Origin: Microbulbifer elongatus
GTDB lineage: Bacteria > Pseudomonadota > Gammaproteobacteria > Pseudomonadales > Cellvibrionaceae
Direction: 5' to 3'
DNA length: 64,000 nucleotides
NCBI RefSeq assembly: GCF_020524885.1
Contig: NZ_JAIVKJ010000001.1
Coordinates: 1,364,001 to 1,428,000 of the forward strand
In this document: positions 50,984 to 60,800 of the stretch, in pieces
Position numbering within the stretch: position 1 is the first letter of the stretch
Layout of the letters: each line of letters begins with the position of its first letter
Translations under genes and position numbers: made by a program
Notes under the pieces: generated by a model
Told to the model about the DNA's origin: nothing
Databases searched by the model: none
The model's input: the letters and a program-made list of their open reading frames with translations, nothing else

Positions 50984-52846
50984 ATGCGTATAGTTTTCAA
51001 TCTGATTTTCGCGGCTTTTCTAGCCTGTGCTGCGGCCTTGGTGACCGCGGATGAGTACAAAGATGTCCACGCCGCACTCGAGAGCCGGGTATCAGGTATT
51101 CTTGACAGGATGTCGGTAGAGCTGACGCCGGCGGAACGCATTGCTTTGACTCCGGATACTGCGGCGAGGTTTTTTACCGAAAGCGAACGTGAATTTCTCG
51201 GAACTGCGTTTTCGCATTTCGAGGTGGATCGCAAGGCAGAGATCCACGTTGCCTTTGATGCATCCTATGGCGAGACGCCGTTCTGGCTCGCCGACCAGGG
51301 CTTTACGCGCAGTAAGGACCTCGATTTTATTGTCGATGAGGAAGACCCTTACCACGTCTGGTCAAAGCAGGTGAGCGCAGGTGATGTGCGTCTCGGTGTT
51401 CCAAGCCTCTCCGGGGAGCTCAAACCCTACCTGGTTTTCGCGAGTCCCGTGGAGGGACGCCAGTTAGTAACGATCACACCCCGCACCCCGGGTGTGGATG
51501 TGCAGCTGGCCAAAATCGGCGACCGCCCGTTTATTGACGACAACGATTACTTCAATACCTTGCCCAAAGCGCTGGTCGGTCAGCCGGTGCTGCGCAGTTA
51601 CGAAAGCTGGGAGCTTGTGTCCCGCTTTGTCGGGTACTTCCGTGAAACCCGCTATCCGTCATCGCCACGTCCCGACCATCTGCAGTTGACCTGGCAGGGC
51701 GACCCCGCGACCTCAGCGACCGTGCAGTGGCGGACCGATAACAGTGTGGACCAGGGCCTGCTGTGGGTTGCGCCCAAAGCCGAGTTTCTGACACAAGGCA
51801 AAATGGGTGGGAGAAAAGGCGCTGAGCGTAAGAGTGCGCGGGTTACCGAGCTCCGCAGCCGTCAGGTGGTGAATGATCCGCTGGTGCACCTGCACCGGGT
51901 GGCGCTGGAAAATCTGCGACCGGCGACGGACTACCTTTACGCGGTAAGCGCGGACAATGGCAAAAGCTGGACAGATCCGCGCGGCTTCCGTACGGCGGCG
52001 GCCACACCCAGTGAGCCTTTTTCCTTCGTCTACCTGGGCGATCCGCAAAATGGCCTGGACCGTTGGGGGCAGCTGATCCGCCAGGCGGATTTCGATTTTC
52101 CCCACGCGCGCTTCTATATGATTGCCGGGGACCTGATTGACCACGGCCAGGAGCAGGACAACTGGGATCAGTTCTTCCACGAGGGCAGCTCGGTGTTCGG
52201 CCGCTCCATGGTGGTTCCCGCGCTGGGTAATCACGACAGCCACGGCGGCCATCCCACCCTGTACCTGAAGCAGTTTGCCCTGCCGGACAACGGCAGTGAA
52301 ATGCTCGACCCGGGACGCACCTACCACGTGAGCTACCAGGATCTGCTGGTGGTGGTGATGGATTCCAATTACCACCTGGTGGAGCCAGAGCTACAGATAA
52401 ACTGGTTGGACCGCGTACTCGGGGAGAGCGATGCGCGCTGGAAAGTAGTGATCTACCACCACCCGTTCTACGCATCTCGAGAGGGCCGTGATAACAAGTC
52501 CATCCGCGATGCCTGGGGCCCGGTCTTTGACAAACACAATGTTGATATTGCTTTTCAAGGGCACGACCACGCCTATATGCGCACGGTGCCTATGCGCGGT
52601 CACGAACCGGCAGTGGAAGGTGAGCAGGGCACTATCTATCTAGTCGCGGTTTCCGGTACCAAAATGTACGAGCAGGATCTGCCTGAATTTGCCGCCTTTG
52701 GTGCGGTCAACACCAGCACCTATCAGGTGATCGATGTAGATCCGTTGTCGGGTTTACTGCAATACCGTGCGATTGACGACCGCGGCAACCTGGTTGATGC
52801 GTTTTCGCTGCGCAAGCCGGTGCACAACGCGCAGGCGGGACGTTAG
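50984..52846 (+). CDS. Exported purple-acid-phosphatase-like metallophosphoesterase
   Basis: A 620-residue protein with signal peptide (FNLIFAAFLACAAALVTA). After an N-terminal region of about 220 residues comes a fibronectin-like PAP N-domain (DHLQLTWQGDPATSATVQWRT...RPATDYLYAVS) and the phosphoesterase core with the metal ligands in YLGDPQN, IAGDLIDHG, LGNHDSHGG, VIYHHPFY and FQGHDHAYMR. Such enzymes release phosphate from organic esters or pyrophosphates at the cell surface. The N-terminal region is not a domain I know. The 125 bp before the start hold no clear promoter. Confidence 0.9.
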   Translation: MRIVFNLIFAAFLACAAALVTADEYKDVHAALESRVSGILDRMSVELTPAERIALTPDTAARFFTESEREFLGTAFSHFEVDRKAEIHVAFDASYGETPFWLADQGFTRSKDLDFIVDEEDPYHVWSKQVSAGDVRLGVPSLSGELKPYLVFASPVEGRQLVTITPRTPGVDVQLAKIGDRPFIDDNDYFNTLPKALVGQPVLRSYESWELVSRFVGYFRETRYPSSPRPDHLQLTWQGDPATSATVQWRTDNSVDQGLLWVAPKAEFLTQGKMGGRKGAERKSARVTELRSRQVVNDPLVHLHRVALENLRPATDYLYAVSADNGKSWTDPRGFRTAAATPSEPFSFVYLGDPQNGLDRWGQLIRQADFDFPHARFYMIAGDLIDHGQEQDNWDQFFHEGSSVFGRSMVVPALGNHDSHGGHPTLYLKQFALPDNGSEMLDPGRTYHVSYQDLLVVVMDSNYHLVEPELQINWLDRVLGESDARWKVVIYHHPFYASREGRDNKSIRDAWGPVFDKHNVDIAFQGHDHAYMRTVPMRGHEPAVEGEQGTIYLVAVSGTKMYEQDLPEFAAFGAVNTSTYQVIDVDPLSGLLQYRAIDDRGNLVDAFSLRKPVHNAQAGR

Positions 52847-52886
52847 CGCATGGTAAGTGGTGGGGCAGAGGCCAGACTCTGAACAT

Positions 52887-52915
52887 AAAAAAAGCCCGCC
52901 GGTTTCCCGGCGGGC
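52887..52915 (-). terminator. Intrinsic terminator of the di-haem protein gene
   Basis: GCCCGCCGG (52894-52902) and CCGGCGGGC form a strong stem with a TTT-based loop; on the minus strand it is followed by T7 (the A run 52887-52893). It lies just past the stop of the leftward di-haem gene. Confidence 0.85.
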
Positions 52916-52936
52916 TTGATGGTTTATGCCAGAGGA

Positions 52937-55894
52937 CTAAGGTCCTGGGGCATAGGGCACATCAATAAGCGATCGGCCGTTGAGATTGGAAATATCCATA
53001 TCGCAAGGGGCGGTCAAGTCGTGGGCAAGACCCGTCGCATCCTGCAGCATCTCCTGGAAGGTGATGATGCGATTTGCGCTGCCATCGGCACCGACTGCGG
53101 CAATGTTGGCCAGCTTGGTGCGGCCGCGACCGTCGTGTCCGTTGGGCACGCAGATCTGAGGATGGTCGAACTTGCCTTGCTGGTAGGCTGCGCCCCAGTC
53201 AGTCAGGCCGGTTTCCATCATCTCGATCATTGCAGCTTCACGGTCCGCGCCAACATCAAACACCCGCAACCCGGCATCCAGGTTGAACTTGTTCAGCTTG
53301 CCGAAGCTCGGACGCTGGTTTGCTGGCAGGTCGAAATCCACCACGCGCTTGTAGAACTCCAGAACCTGACGCAGGTTCATCTTCGAGCCGTTGTGCATAT
53401 AGGGACCGGTGAACTTGGTCATGCGAATCGTCGGCGTTTTGAAGAACCCGTTGCGCAGGATGAGCTCCGCAGGCGGAATGGTCGGGTTGCAGACTGGATC
53501 TACCGCGGGGTCGCAGCCCAGGTTCATGGCGAAGGCCTTGGGCGATAGGTCGTCCGGGCGTTTCGGTACCTGAATACCACCCTTGGCCACACCCGCTGCC
53601 AGCTTGTCCTTGATCGCCTGGATCGCCGCCTTACTGTCGGGGTTGTCGTAAGGTGCGGGCAGGTCAGAGGGCAGCATGCCGATCAGCTGCGCTAGCTTTG
53701 CCATAGACAGCGGTATCAGCGCACCACTGGAAGTCTGGATGCTGGAACCAACACTTAGGTCTTCACCGGTGGGGCGCACGGCCAGATTGTAGAAGCCAGA
53801 ATCATAAACACCCTGGTTTTCAAAGGTGTTCATGCGCTCCAGAATCGCGGGAGGTGGCTCGTCGGGGTCTACGGGCAGGTCTTCCGCACCGAAGCCAACG
53901 GTAGCACTGATGGTGGCACCGGTGAATTCTGCGGACGTGTGGCACGCGGCGCAGTCTGTGGCACCCGCCTGGAAGCGGCCCATACCCTCGTCAATGTTCT
54001 GGATAGTGGCAAAGGCCACTTCACAGGCTCGCGACGTGTAGGGCGGAGCACAGCCACCGAAGTTCTCACCGGCCAACAGCGGACCACTTTCCGGCTGATT
54101 GGGGGCGTTGGGGGCTTCAGAGCCGGTTTCCGCGCCCGGGTGAATAAACTCGGCCATCTTCATGGCGCAAGCCTTGTAGCCACCCAGTGCTCCGGCATCG
54201 GTCTTGTCGAGCGCCGACATTGCCGCACAGTCTTCCAGTGCCAAATCACCTTCCGGCTGCAGGCCGGTCCAGTCCATCAGCAACACAAACCGACCGTCAA
54301 CCCGGGTGAACACCTGGTTGGGTGCACCGGCGGGCGGCAGTGCTTTACCGATATCCAGGCGGGTCATCACGCGGCCATCGGTATTTTCCACAATGGTGCT
54401 TGGGCCGTTGTTGCCATCCGGGTCGGAGTCGATCAGGCCGCCGGCCATCAGGTCAACGATGGTATTGCCGGTGGTGAGCGTCGCCTCGTAGGCTTGGACA
54501 GAAAGTCCCCAGAACAGGTTGAAGTTAACCTCCATCAGGGTGCGGTTCTGGTTGGCATAATCGTCGGTACAGGCATTGAGTGGCAGCCGTTTCTTGAACT
54601 CCGGCGCCTCCAGGCAAACATCGTTGCCCGAGCCGTCGCCCCAGAATTTCTCCAGGAAAACGTCCTTGATCATGCTGGCATATTCAACCGCGAGCCCTCG
54701 CTTCTTCTCATCACCCGCTTCGCAGCCCGCAAGCTCACCCAGCAGCGAGTCATCGCAATGGACCCACTGGCCGTAGAGCGGAACCAGCCCGAGCATTTTG
54801 CGTCCGAGGAAGTGTGATGGACCGCCGCCACCACCGCGGTGTACAAATTCCATTTCCAGGCCACTGCCGATGGGCCCCACGGCCTGGGAGGCAAGTGACG
54901 AGAATGGGATCAATAGCGAGAGAGGGGTCGCATAATCACCACCGGTGTATACCTTGACCTTGGCATCGGGGTCACGGAAGCCGAGAGTGTTGACACCGTT
55001 AAAGAACATGTCCGCACGACCATCCCAGAAACTGCGCTGGTTAAAGATCGCGTTATAGGTGGTGGGCGTATTGCGCGGCTCGATCCGGCGCACGGTATGG
55101 AACAGTCCCGGTAAGATATTGCCAAAGCCATCGAACAGGTCATCGTTGGCATCGAAACCAGGGTCGAATTCGAGGAGCGTTCCGCTTTCGCGGCTATCGA
55201 ACTGAATCAGAGCACCAAAGGTTGCGCCCCTTACCCCCTGGGAGCCCACGATATCATTGACGTCATCGCCCTTGATCGCGTTCAGCATATTCAGAGGAAC
55301 CAGGTTTCCGGGCGTGCCGTCTTCATGATCTGGTGTACCGCCTGCGCTGATTACTGCATCTTCGTTAGCCGGAATACCGCGGATAGAATTTGCTCCACCG
55401 TAGTCCGCCTGCCGCAGCTTGCGGTTGACCCCGCGTAGCTGATGGGTAAAGTCACCGCGATTGAGGCCGGGGCTTATAGCGTTGACTTTGCGGATGTCGG
55501 CGCCGGAATTGAAGTGACAGCTGGCACAGGACTGTACCGCGTCACTGCCGACCTGCATGTCGAAGAAAAAGGCCTTACCTATTTGCTGTAGCGCAGTGCG
55601 CTTGCCAGGTTTGGTGATCTGCTCCCACTGCGCGGGGTTGAAACCTGGTCCATCACCGTCTAGTAGCCCGAGCATATTTACATCGGGCACTTTAATTTTA
55701 TTCAGTGGCGGGGGATCCGCAGCTAGCGCGGGCCCGGTCGCCAATGTCAGTGAGATACCCCAGGCTCCGCCTTTTTGCATAAACGTTCGCAAGAGCTTTT
55801 TCGTAAAGCCGGGTTTCCGATTGGATGGTGATGGGTGAGGTGCGGGCTGTCCGACGCCTGGTGGTCGTCGTAGTCCGCCTTTAGTGCAAGGCAT
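52937..55894 (-). CDS. Large exported di-haem cytochrome c peroxidase/MauG-like protein
   Basis: A 985-residue protein with two haem-binding motifs, CASCH (residues 123-127) and CAACH (about 647-651), in the two-domain order of CcpA/MauG proteins. Di-haem peroxidases are usually 300-400 residues and rubber oxygenases about 680, so 985 is unusual; long inserts lie between the domains. The last third repeats the cytochrome pattern (FFKTPTIRMTKFTGPYMHNG). A signal sequence ends AA-DPPP near residue 60 (GISLTLATGPALAA); the first 38 residues are basic and Pro-rich, and the next ATG at residue 39 is possible. AGAGGG precedes the chosen start. The substrate is unknown. Confidence 0.8.
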   Translation of the reverse strand: MPCTKGGLRRPPGVGQPAPHPSPSNRKPGFTKKLLRTFMQKGGAWGISLTLATGPALAADPPPLNKIKVPDVNMLGLLDGDGPGFNPAQWEQITKPGKRTALQQIGKAFFFDMQVGSDAVQSCASCHFNSGADIRKVNAISPGLNRGDFTHQLRGVNRKLRQADYGGANSIRGIPANEDAVISAGGTPDHEDGTPGNLVPLNMLNAIKGDDVNDIVGSQGVRGATFGALIQFDSRESGTLLEFDPGFDANDDLFDGFGNILPGLFHTVRRIEPRNTPTTYNAIFNQRSFWDGRADMFFNGVNTLGFRDPDAKVKVYTGGDYATPLSLLIPFSSLASQAVGPIGSGLEMEFVHRGGGGGPSHFLGRKMLGLVPLYGQWVHCDDSLLGELAGCEAGDEKKRGLAVEYASMIKDVFLEKFWGDGSGNDVCLEAPEFKKRLPLNACTDDYANQNRTLMEVNFNLFWGLSVQAYEATLTTGNTIVDLMAGGLIDSDPDGNNGPSTIVENTDGRVMTRLDIGKALPPAGAPNQVFTRVDGRFVLLMDWTGLQPEGDLALEDCAAMSALDKTDAGALGGYKACAMKMAEFIHPGAETGSEAPNAPNQPESGPLLAGENFGGCAPPYTSRACEVAFATIQNIDEGMGRFQAGATDCAACHTSAEFTGATISATVGFGAEDLPVDPDEPPPAILERMNTFENQGVYDSGFYNLAVRPTGEDLSVGSSIQTSSGALIPLSMAKLAQLIGMLPSDLPAPYDNPDSKAAIQAIKDKLAAGVAKGGIQVPKRPDDLSPKAFAMNLGCDPAVDPVCNPTIPPAELILRNGFFKTPTIRMTKFTGPYMHNGSKMNLRQVLEFYKRVVDFDLPANQRPSFGKLNKFNLDAGLRVFDVGADREAAMIEMMETGLTDWGAAYQQGKFDHPQICVPNGHDGRGRTKLANIAAVGADGSANRIITFQEMLQDATGLAHDLTAPCDMDISNLNGRSLIDVPYAPGP

Positions 55895-56875
55895 GGCTAG
55901 ATCCCTCTCGCTAGAAGCACAAATTGGGTGTATTGATCGTGATCGGCCACAAGCCAGAACCAGGACGTACAGAATCTGCGCCCACCTTGTTCTGGTTTTG
56001 TGACTGATTTTTTGATCAATATTTAAACGGTAGATTTCAGGGATGAATATGACAAACGGAAATCGACCTTCTCGGTTATAAAAATTTGTTGTGCGTTTTT
56101 TGATGTCAATATCGGTAAGAGTTATGTCTTAGTTTTTTGATTATTTGAGAGATATCTCTTAGTCAGGTCGATGAGGAAAAGCGCTTAGTAAGCAAATAAA
56201 TAAAAAGGCGGGGCGCGAATTTTCTTCCGTTAAAAATTAAACGGGTCTTGCGAGTGAATGTTGCTACAAAAAATTCTTATAGCTAAAAGGGGCTATAAGA
56301 TTTTTTTTGCGACTTGGTAGCTGTGTAATACGGTTCAACTCAGCCGCGGCAATTTGCGCCAAATCCGGTAGGCGTTAAATCTCTCGTGATTCCGGGCTTT
56401 AATCACATTAGTGGCGCGAAAGTTTTAGATAAAAAATATAGGACCATTGATTTTGCGCCATTGCGGCCGATTATTAATCTTTGTGATTAAAAAACACACT
56501 AATTTCCTACGCTTCCCAAACTTACCTCCCATGGCTTTACGCGGTGTAGTGATCAAATATTGAACTCGATTGTTCGTTGTTCGATCTTGCTGTACGCAAT
56601 AACTCCAATCGCTGTAAGGCTTTCGCGAGTGGATCGCTGACTGGAGCTAGCCGCTTCTTTCACGCTGAATTCAGAATTCCGCAGGCCTCTAAATGTCACC
56701 TTCTTGAGCTCGTCGCTTTTGCGTGGAGTCGCCTTGCGATCCTCCGCCGGGACGCCGCTATTTCAGGTTGCTGACGTTGAGTTACTGAGTCAGGTTTTTG
56801 GTACTCGGGGGACGCCAGAGTATTTATGCCGACCGGTTTTTTGGTTTTCTGATGTGAGTAGTTAAGGAGTTCCAG
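55895..56875. other. AT-rich 981-bp intergenic region before the curlin-like gene
   Basis: This is the longest gap and markedly AT-richer than its flanks. Features: a perfect palindrome AGAGATATCTCT (56148-56159), long runs of T and A (for example 56101-56140), and a terminator-like hairpin at 56276-56308 far from any gene end. The 65-codon frame at 56577-56774 lacks a ribosome site. It may hold regulatory sites and a small RNA; no gene is supported. Confidence 0.5.
56276..56308 (+). terminator. Orphan terminator-like hairpin in the curlin upstream region
   Basis: CTTATAGC (56276-56283), loop TAAAAGGG, GCTATAAG (56292-56299), followed by ATTTTTTTT (56300-56308). An A run precedes the stem, so it could work on both strands. 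The nearest genes on either side are about 380 and 570 bp away and point away from or beyond it, so it is a candidate end of an unannotated transcript. Confidence 0.55.
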
Positions 56876-57754
56876 ATGAAAAAGTTTTCTTCAATTGCCG
56901 TAGCTCTGCTGAGCGCTGTGAGCGCGGCATCGTTTGCAGAAATTAACACGACCACCCAGTTGCAGATTGGTGTAGGTAACAAGGCTACCTCTGACCAGCA
57001 GAGTGTGGATGCCTGGTACAACTATGTGGAGCAAACCCAGTTTGGTTCCTTCAACAAGGCGAATGCGCTGCAGCATGGATCCGAGTCCTTCAGCACGATT
57101 GAGCAGACACAGTTCGGTGCTTACAACAAGGCGAATTCATTACAGGAAAACGGCCTGTATAACCATGCCGATATTTACCAGGTAGGTGCGGGAAACAAAG
57201 CTGACACTACGCAGATGTTTACCGTTGGCAACCATGCAATCGTCAAGCAGGATGGTGAATACAACAAAGGCAGTGTTTACCAGAGCTGGGGTGAATACAA
57301 CGTTGGTAAGGTTAATCAGCACGGTACGGGTAACCGCGGGCAAGTGAACCAGTACTTCAGCGTTTGGTCCGTGGGTATTGTCGAGCAATACGGCTATGGA
57401 AACCGTGCCAAAACTAATCAGTGGGGCTATGGTTTGAGTTCACTGACCCTCCAGGTTGGTGCGGGTAACAAGGCCAATGTGGACCAGTACGTTGCCGACA
57501 ATGATTCATTGGTAATGCAGTTCGGTGAGTACAACAAGGCAAACGTGCTGCAATTTGGTGAAGACTTGAGCCAGGTCACCCTGCAAATTGGTGCGGGCAA
57601 CAAAGCCAACACCTTGCAGGAGATCTATGGCCACAAAGCGTTCACCACGCAGATTGGTGAGTACAACTTGCATAACACTGTACAGTTGGGTATTTCTGAT
57701 ACTGCTATCGCGGTACAGGTCGGTGTGTACAACGTGGGCAATATCATTCAGTAA
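56876..57754 (+). CDS. Curlin-repeat protein, orphan (amyloid-like)
   Basis: A 292-residue exported protein: signal peptide MKKFSSIAVALLSAVSAAS with cleavage near FA-EIN. The mature part is built of about 11-12 repeats around Qx[GS]xxNxAxxxQ, for instance LTLQVGAGNKANVDQ and FTTQIGEYNLHNTVQ, the spacing of CsgA-type curlin strand-turn-strand units that stack as a beta-helix amyloid. It is roughly twice the length of E. coli CsgA. No csgB, csgD, csgE-G gene is in the window. AAGGAG precedes the ATG. A bidirectional terminator follows at 57833-57858. It probably forms surface fibres, but secretion route is unknown here. Confidence 0.82.
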   Translation: MKKFSSIAVALLSAVSAASFAEINTTTQLQIGVGNKATSDQQSVDAWYNYVEQTQFGSFNKANALQHGSESFSTIEQTQFGAYNKANSLQENGLYNHADIYQVGAGNKADTTQMFTVGNHAIVKQDGEYNKGSVYQSWGEYNVGKVNQHGTGNRGQVNQYFSVWSVGIVEQYGYGNRAKTNQWGYGLSSLTLQVGAGNKANVDQYVADNDSLVMQFGEYNKANVLQFGEDLSQVTLQIGAGNKANTLQEIYGHKAFTTQIGEYNLHNTVQLGISDTAIAVQVGVYNVGNIIQ

Positions 57755-57832
57755 CGTGCGAGTTTAGCCTGCGGATGCACCAGCATCTGCGGTCGAGGCC
57801 CCAGAACTATTCTGAGTTCGTACACGAAAAAA

Positions 57833-57858
57833 ACGGCCCCTCATGGGGCCGTTTTTTT
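57833..57858. terminator. Bidirectional intrinsic terminator between curlin gene and putA
   Basis: ACGGCCCC (57833-57840), loop TCAT, GGGGCCGT (57845-57852), with A7 before and T7 after the stem (57826-57832 and 57852-57858). It ends both convergent genes. Confidence 0.9.
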
Positions 57859-57878
57859 ATCGTTAACTATTTAAACGG

Positions 57879-60800
57879 TTAATCGCCCAGCGTAAATAGT
57901 TCGGTGTTGCCTCCAGTGGCAACGACATTGACCGTTTTGGTTTTTTCGTTGGCAAAGCGGAACAGGTAGTGCGGGCCACCGGCCTTGGGGCCGGTACCGG
58001 ACAGGCCCATGCCGCCGAAGGGGTTTACGCCCACAACGGCGCCGACCATATCGCGATTTACATAACAGTTACCCGCGTCCACGCGCTTGAAGATAGCGCC
58101 GGCGCGTCCTTCGATGCGTGAATGCAGGCCGAAGGTCAAACCGTAGCCGGTGGCATTGATGCGGCGAACCACATCTTCCAGCTCGTCTGCCTTGAAGCGC
58201 ACCACATGCAGGAAGGGGCCGAACACCTCTCGCTTGAGCAGATTGAAGTCTTCAATCTCAACCACCTGCGGGCCGAAGAAGGTGCCGCTTTGCGGACGCT
58301 TGCTTTCATCGAAGGCAAACAGTGGTTTGGCTTCCTGCTGCATGCGCTCGCGGTGCTTCTCCAGCAGGCCCAGCGCTTTCTCGTCGATCACCGGACCAAT
58401 ATCGGTCTCCAGCTTCGACGGATCACCCAGGGTCAGCTCGTCGCAGGCGCCTTTCAGCATATTCAGCAGGTTGTCTGCGATCACGTCCTGTACACACAGA
58501 ATGCGCAGGGCGGAGCAGCGCTGGCCCGCACTGAGGAAGGCGGACTGGATCACATCGTCCACTACCTGCTCCGGCAGTGCGGTGGAGTCCACGATCATCA
58601 CGTTCTGGCCACCGGTTTCTGCAATCAGCGGCACGATGGGGCCATCTTTGGCAGCGAGCTGCATATTGATGTGCTTGGCGGTTTCGGTAGAACCGGTAAA
58701 GGCCACACCAGCAACACGCGGGTCGTCCAGCAGCGGCTTGCCGATCGCGGCACCGGTGCCGGTAATCAGGTGCAGGACTTTCTGCGGTACGCCCGCTTCG
58801 TGCATCAGTTGTACTGCGCGGTGAGCAATGCATGGGGTCTGTTCTGCCGGCTTGGCGAGAACGCCATTGCCCGCCGCGAGGGCGGCCACCACCTGGCCGG
58901 TGAAGATGGCGAGCGGGAAGTTCCACGGGCTGATACACACAAACACGCCGCGGCCACACAGGCTTAGCTCGTTGCTTTCACCGGTAGGGCCTGGAAGCAC
59001 CGTAGGTTCGCTGAAATGCTTGCGGGCACCGTTGGCGTAATAGCGGCAGAAGTCCACCGCTTCGCGCACTTCGGAAATACCATCGTTCAGCGTGCGGCCG
59101 GCTTCGCGACAGATGATCGCCACCAGTTCGTTCATGTTTTCCTCGTACAGGTCTGCAACCTTGTCGAGGATGTTCGCGCGGGCGTCGCCACCGAGGCGGT
59201 TCCAGGCGCGCTGGTGTTCGGCGGCAGAAGCGAATGCTTTGTCAATCTGCGCGGGGTCGGTATCGGCGGTGTGGCCGACCGGCTCGCCGGTGGCCGGGTT
59301 CACTACGGTCTGGTCGCCCTTGCTGGATACACCATCGACAATCGGGCCGCCGGCCCAGGATGCGCTCGCCGAGGCATTTACCGCTTTGGTCATCGGCTCG
59401 ACGGCGATCGGGTCGGTCAGTTCAATACCGTGAGAATTTTTGCGCGGTAGCGCTTCCTTGCCGATATAGATATCCGCCGGTACCGGGATCTGGGGATGGC
59501 GGTAGGGATTGCAGGATTCACTCTGCTTCAAAGTGTCCTGTACCAGCTCATTAACCGGCGTCTTCTCGTCCATAAAACGGTTGACGAAGGAGCTGTTGGC
59601 ACCGTTCTCCAGCAGGCGACGCACCAGGTAGGGGAGCAGATCCTTGTGGGCGCCCACGGGAGCGTAAACCCGCACCGGTACGCGCTTGCCGTGTACGGCT
59701 TCGATCTGGTCGTAGAGCAGGTGGCCCATGCCGTGCAGGCGCTGGAACTCGTAGTCGTTGGCATCGCCGGCGAGTTCCAGAATCAGGCCCACGGTGTAGG
59801 CGTTGTGCGTGGCGAACTGCGGGTAGATCGCATCGCGTGCATCCAGCAGTTTTTTCGCGCACACCTGGTAGGACAGGTCGGTGTGGCACTTGCGGGTATA
59901 CACCGGGTAGTCGGTCAGGCCCATCTGTTGGGCGTGTTTGATCTCGGTGTCCCAGTAGGCACCTTTTACCAGGCGAACCATCAGCTTGCGGCCGGTGTCG
60001 CGGCCAAGGGCGATCAGCCAGTCCGCTACATGGGGGGAGCGTTTCTGATAGGCCTGCAATACAAAGCCGAGGCCTTGCCAGTCTTTCAGTTCCGGGTCGC
60101 GCGCCAGGGCCTCGAACACATCCAGGGAGATATCCAGACGCTCGGCTTCCTCGGCATCGATATTGAGCCCCATGTCATATTTTGCTGCAGCAAGGCACAG
60201 TTCTTTAACCTTGGGCAGCAGTTCATTCATTACGCGGTCGCGCTGCAGTTCACTGTAGCGAGGGTGCAGGGCGGAAAGCTTGATGGAGATGCCATTGGCT
60301 TCAACGACGTCGCGTTTGGAGTTGTCCGCACCGATCGCTTCAATCGCCATCATGTAGGCATCGAAGTAGCGCTGGGCGTCTGCCATGGTGCGGGCGCCTT
60401 CGCCGAGCATGTCGAAGGAGAAACGGGTGCCCGGCTTGTTTTCCGCGGGGCCGCGCTTCAGGGCTTCCTTGATGGTGCGACCGAGGACGTACTGGCCGCC
60501 CATGATCTTCATTGCCTGCATCATGGAAGTCCGCACCATTGGCTCGCCCATGCGGCTCACCAGGCGCTTCATCAGGGTGGATGGCTTCTCGGTGATGTCC
60601 GGATCCAGCTCGACAATGTTACCGGTCAGCATCAGGCCCCAGGTGGAGGCATTCACGAACAGGGAGTCAGACTGGCCGCGGTGGCTGCTCCAGTTACCGG
60701 AGTGGACTTTTTCCGCGATCAGTTTGTCTGCAGTATCAGCGTCTGGTACGCGCAGCAGGGATTCCGCCAGGCACATCAGCGCGACGCCCTCTTTATTGGA

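Noticed and set aside
56577-56774. 65-codon frame in the gene-free region before the curlin gene
   Set aside because: No ATG start, no ribosome site, no recognisable sequence pattern; surrounded by AT-rich non-coding DNA.
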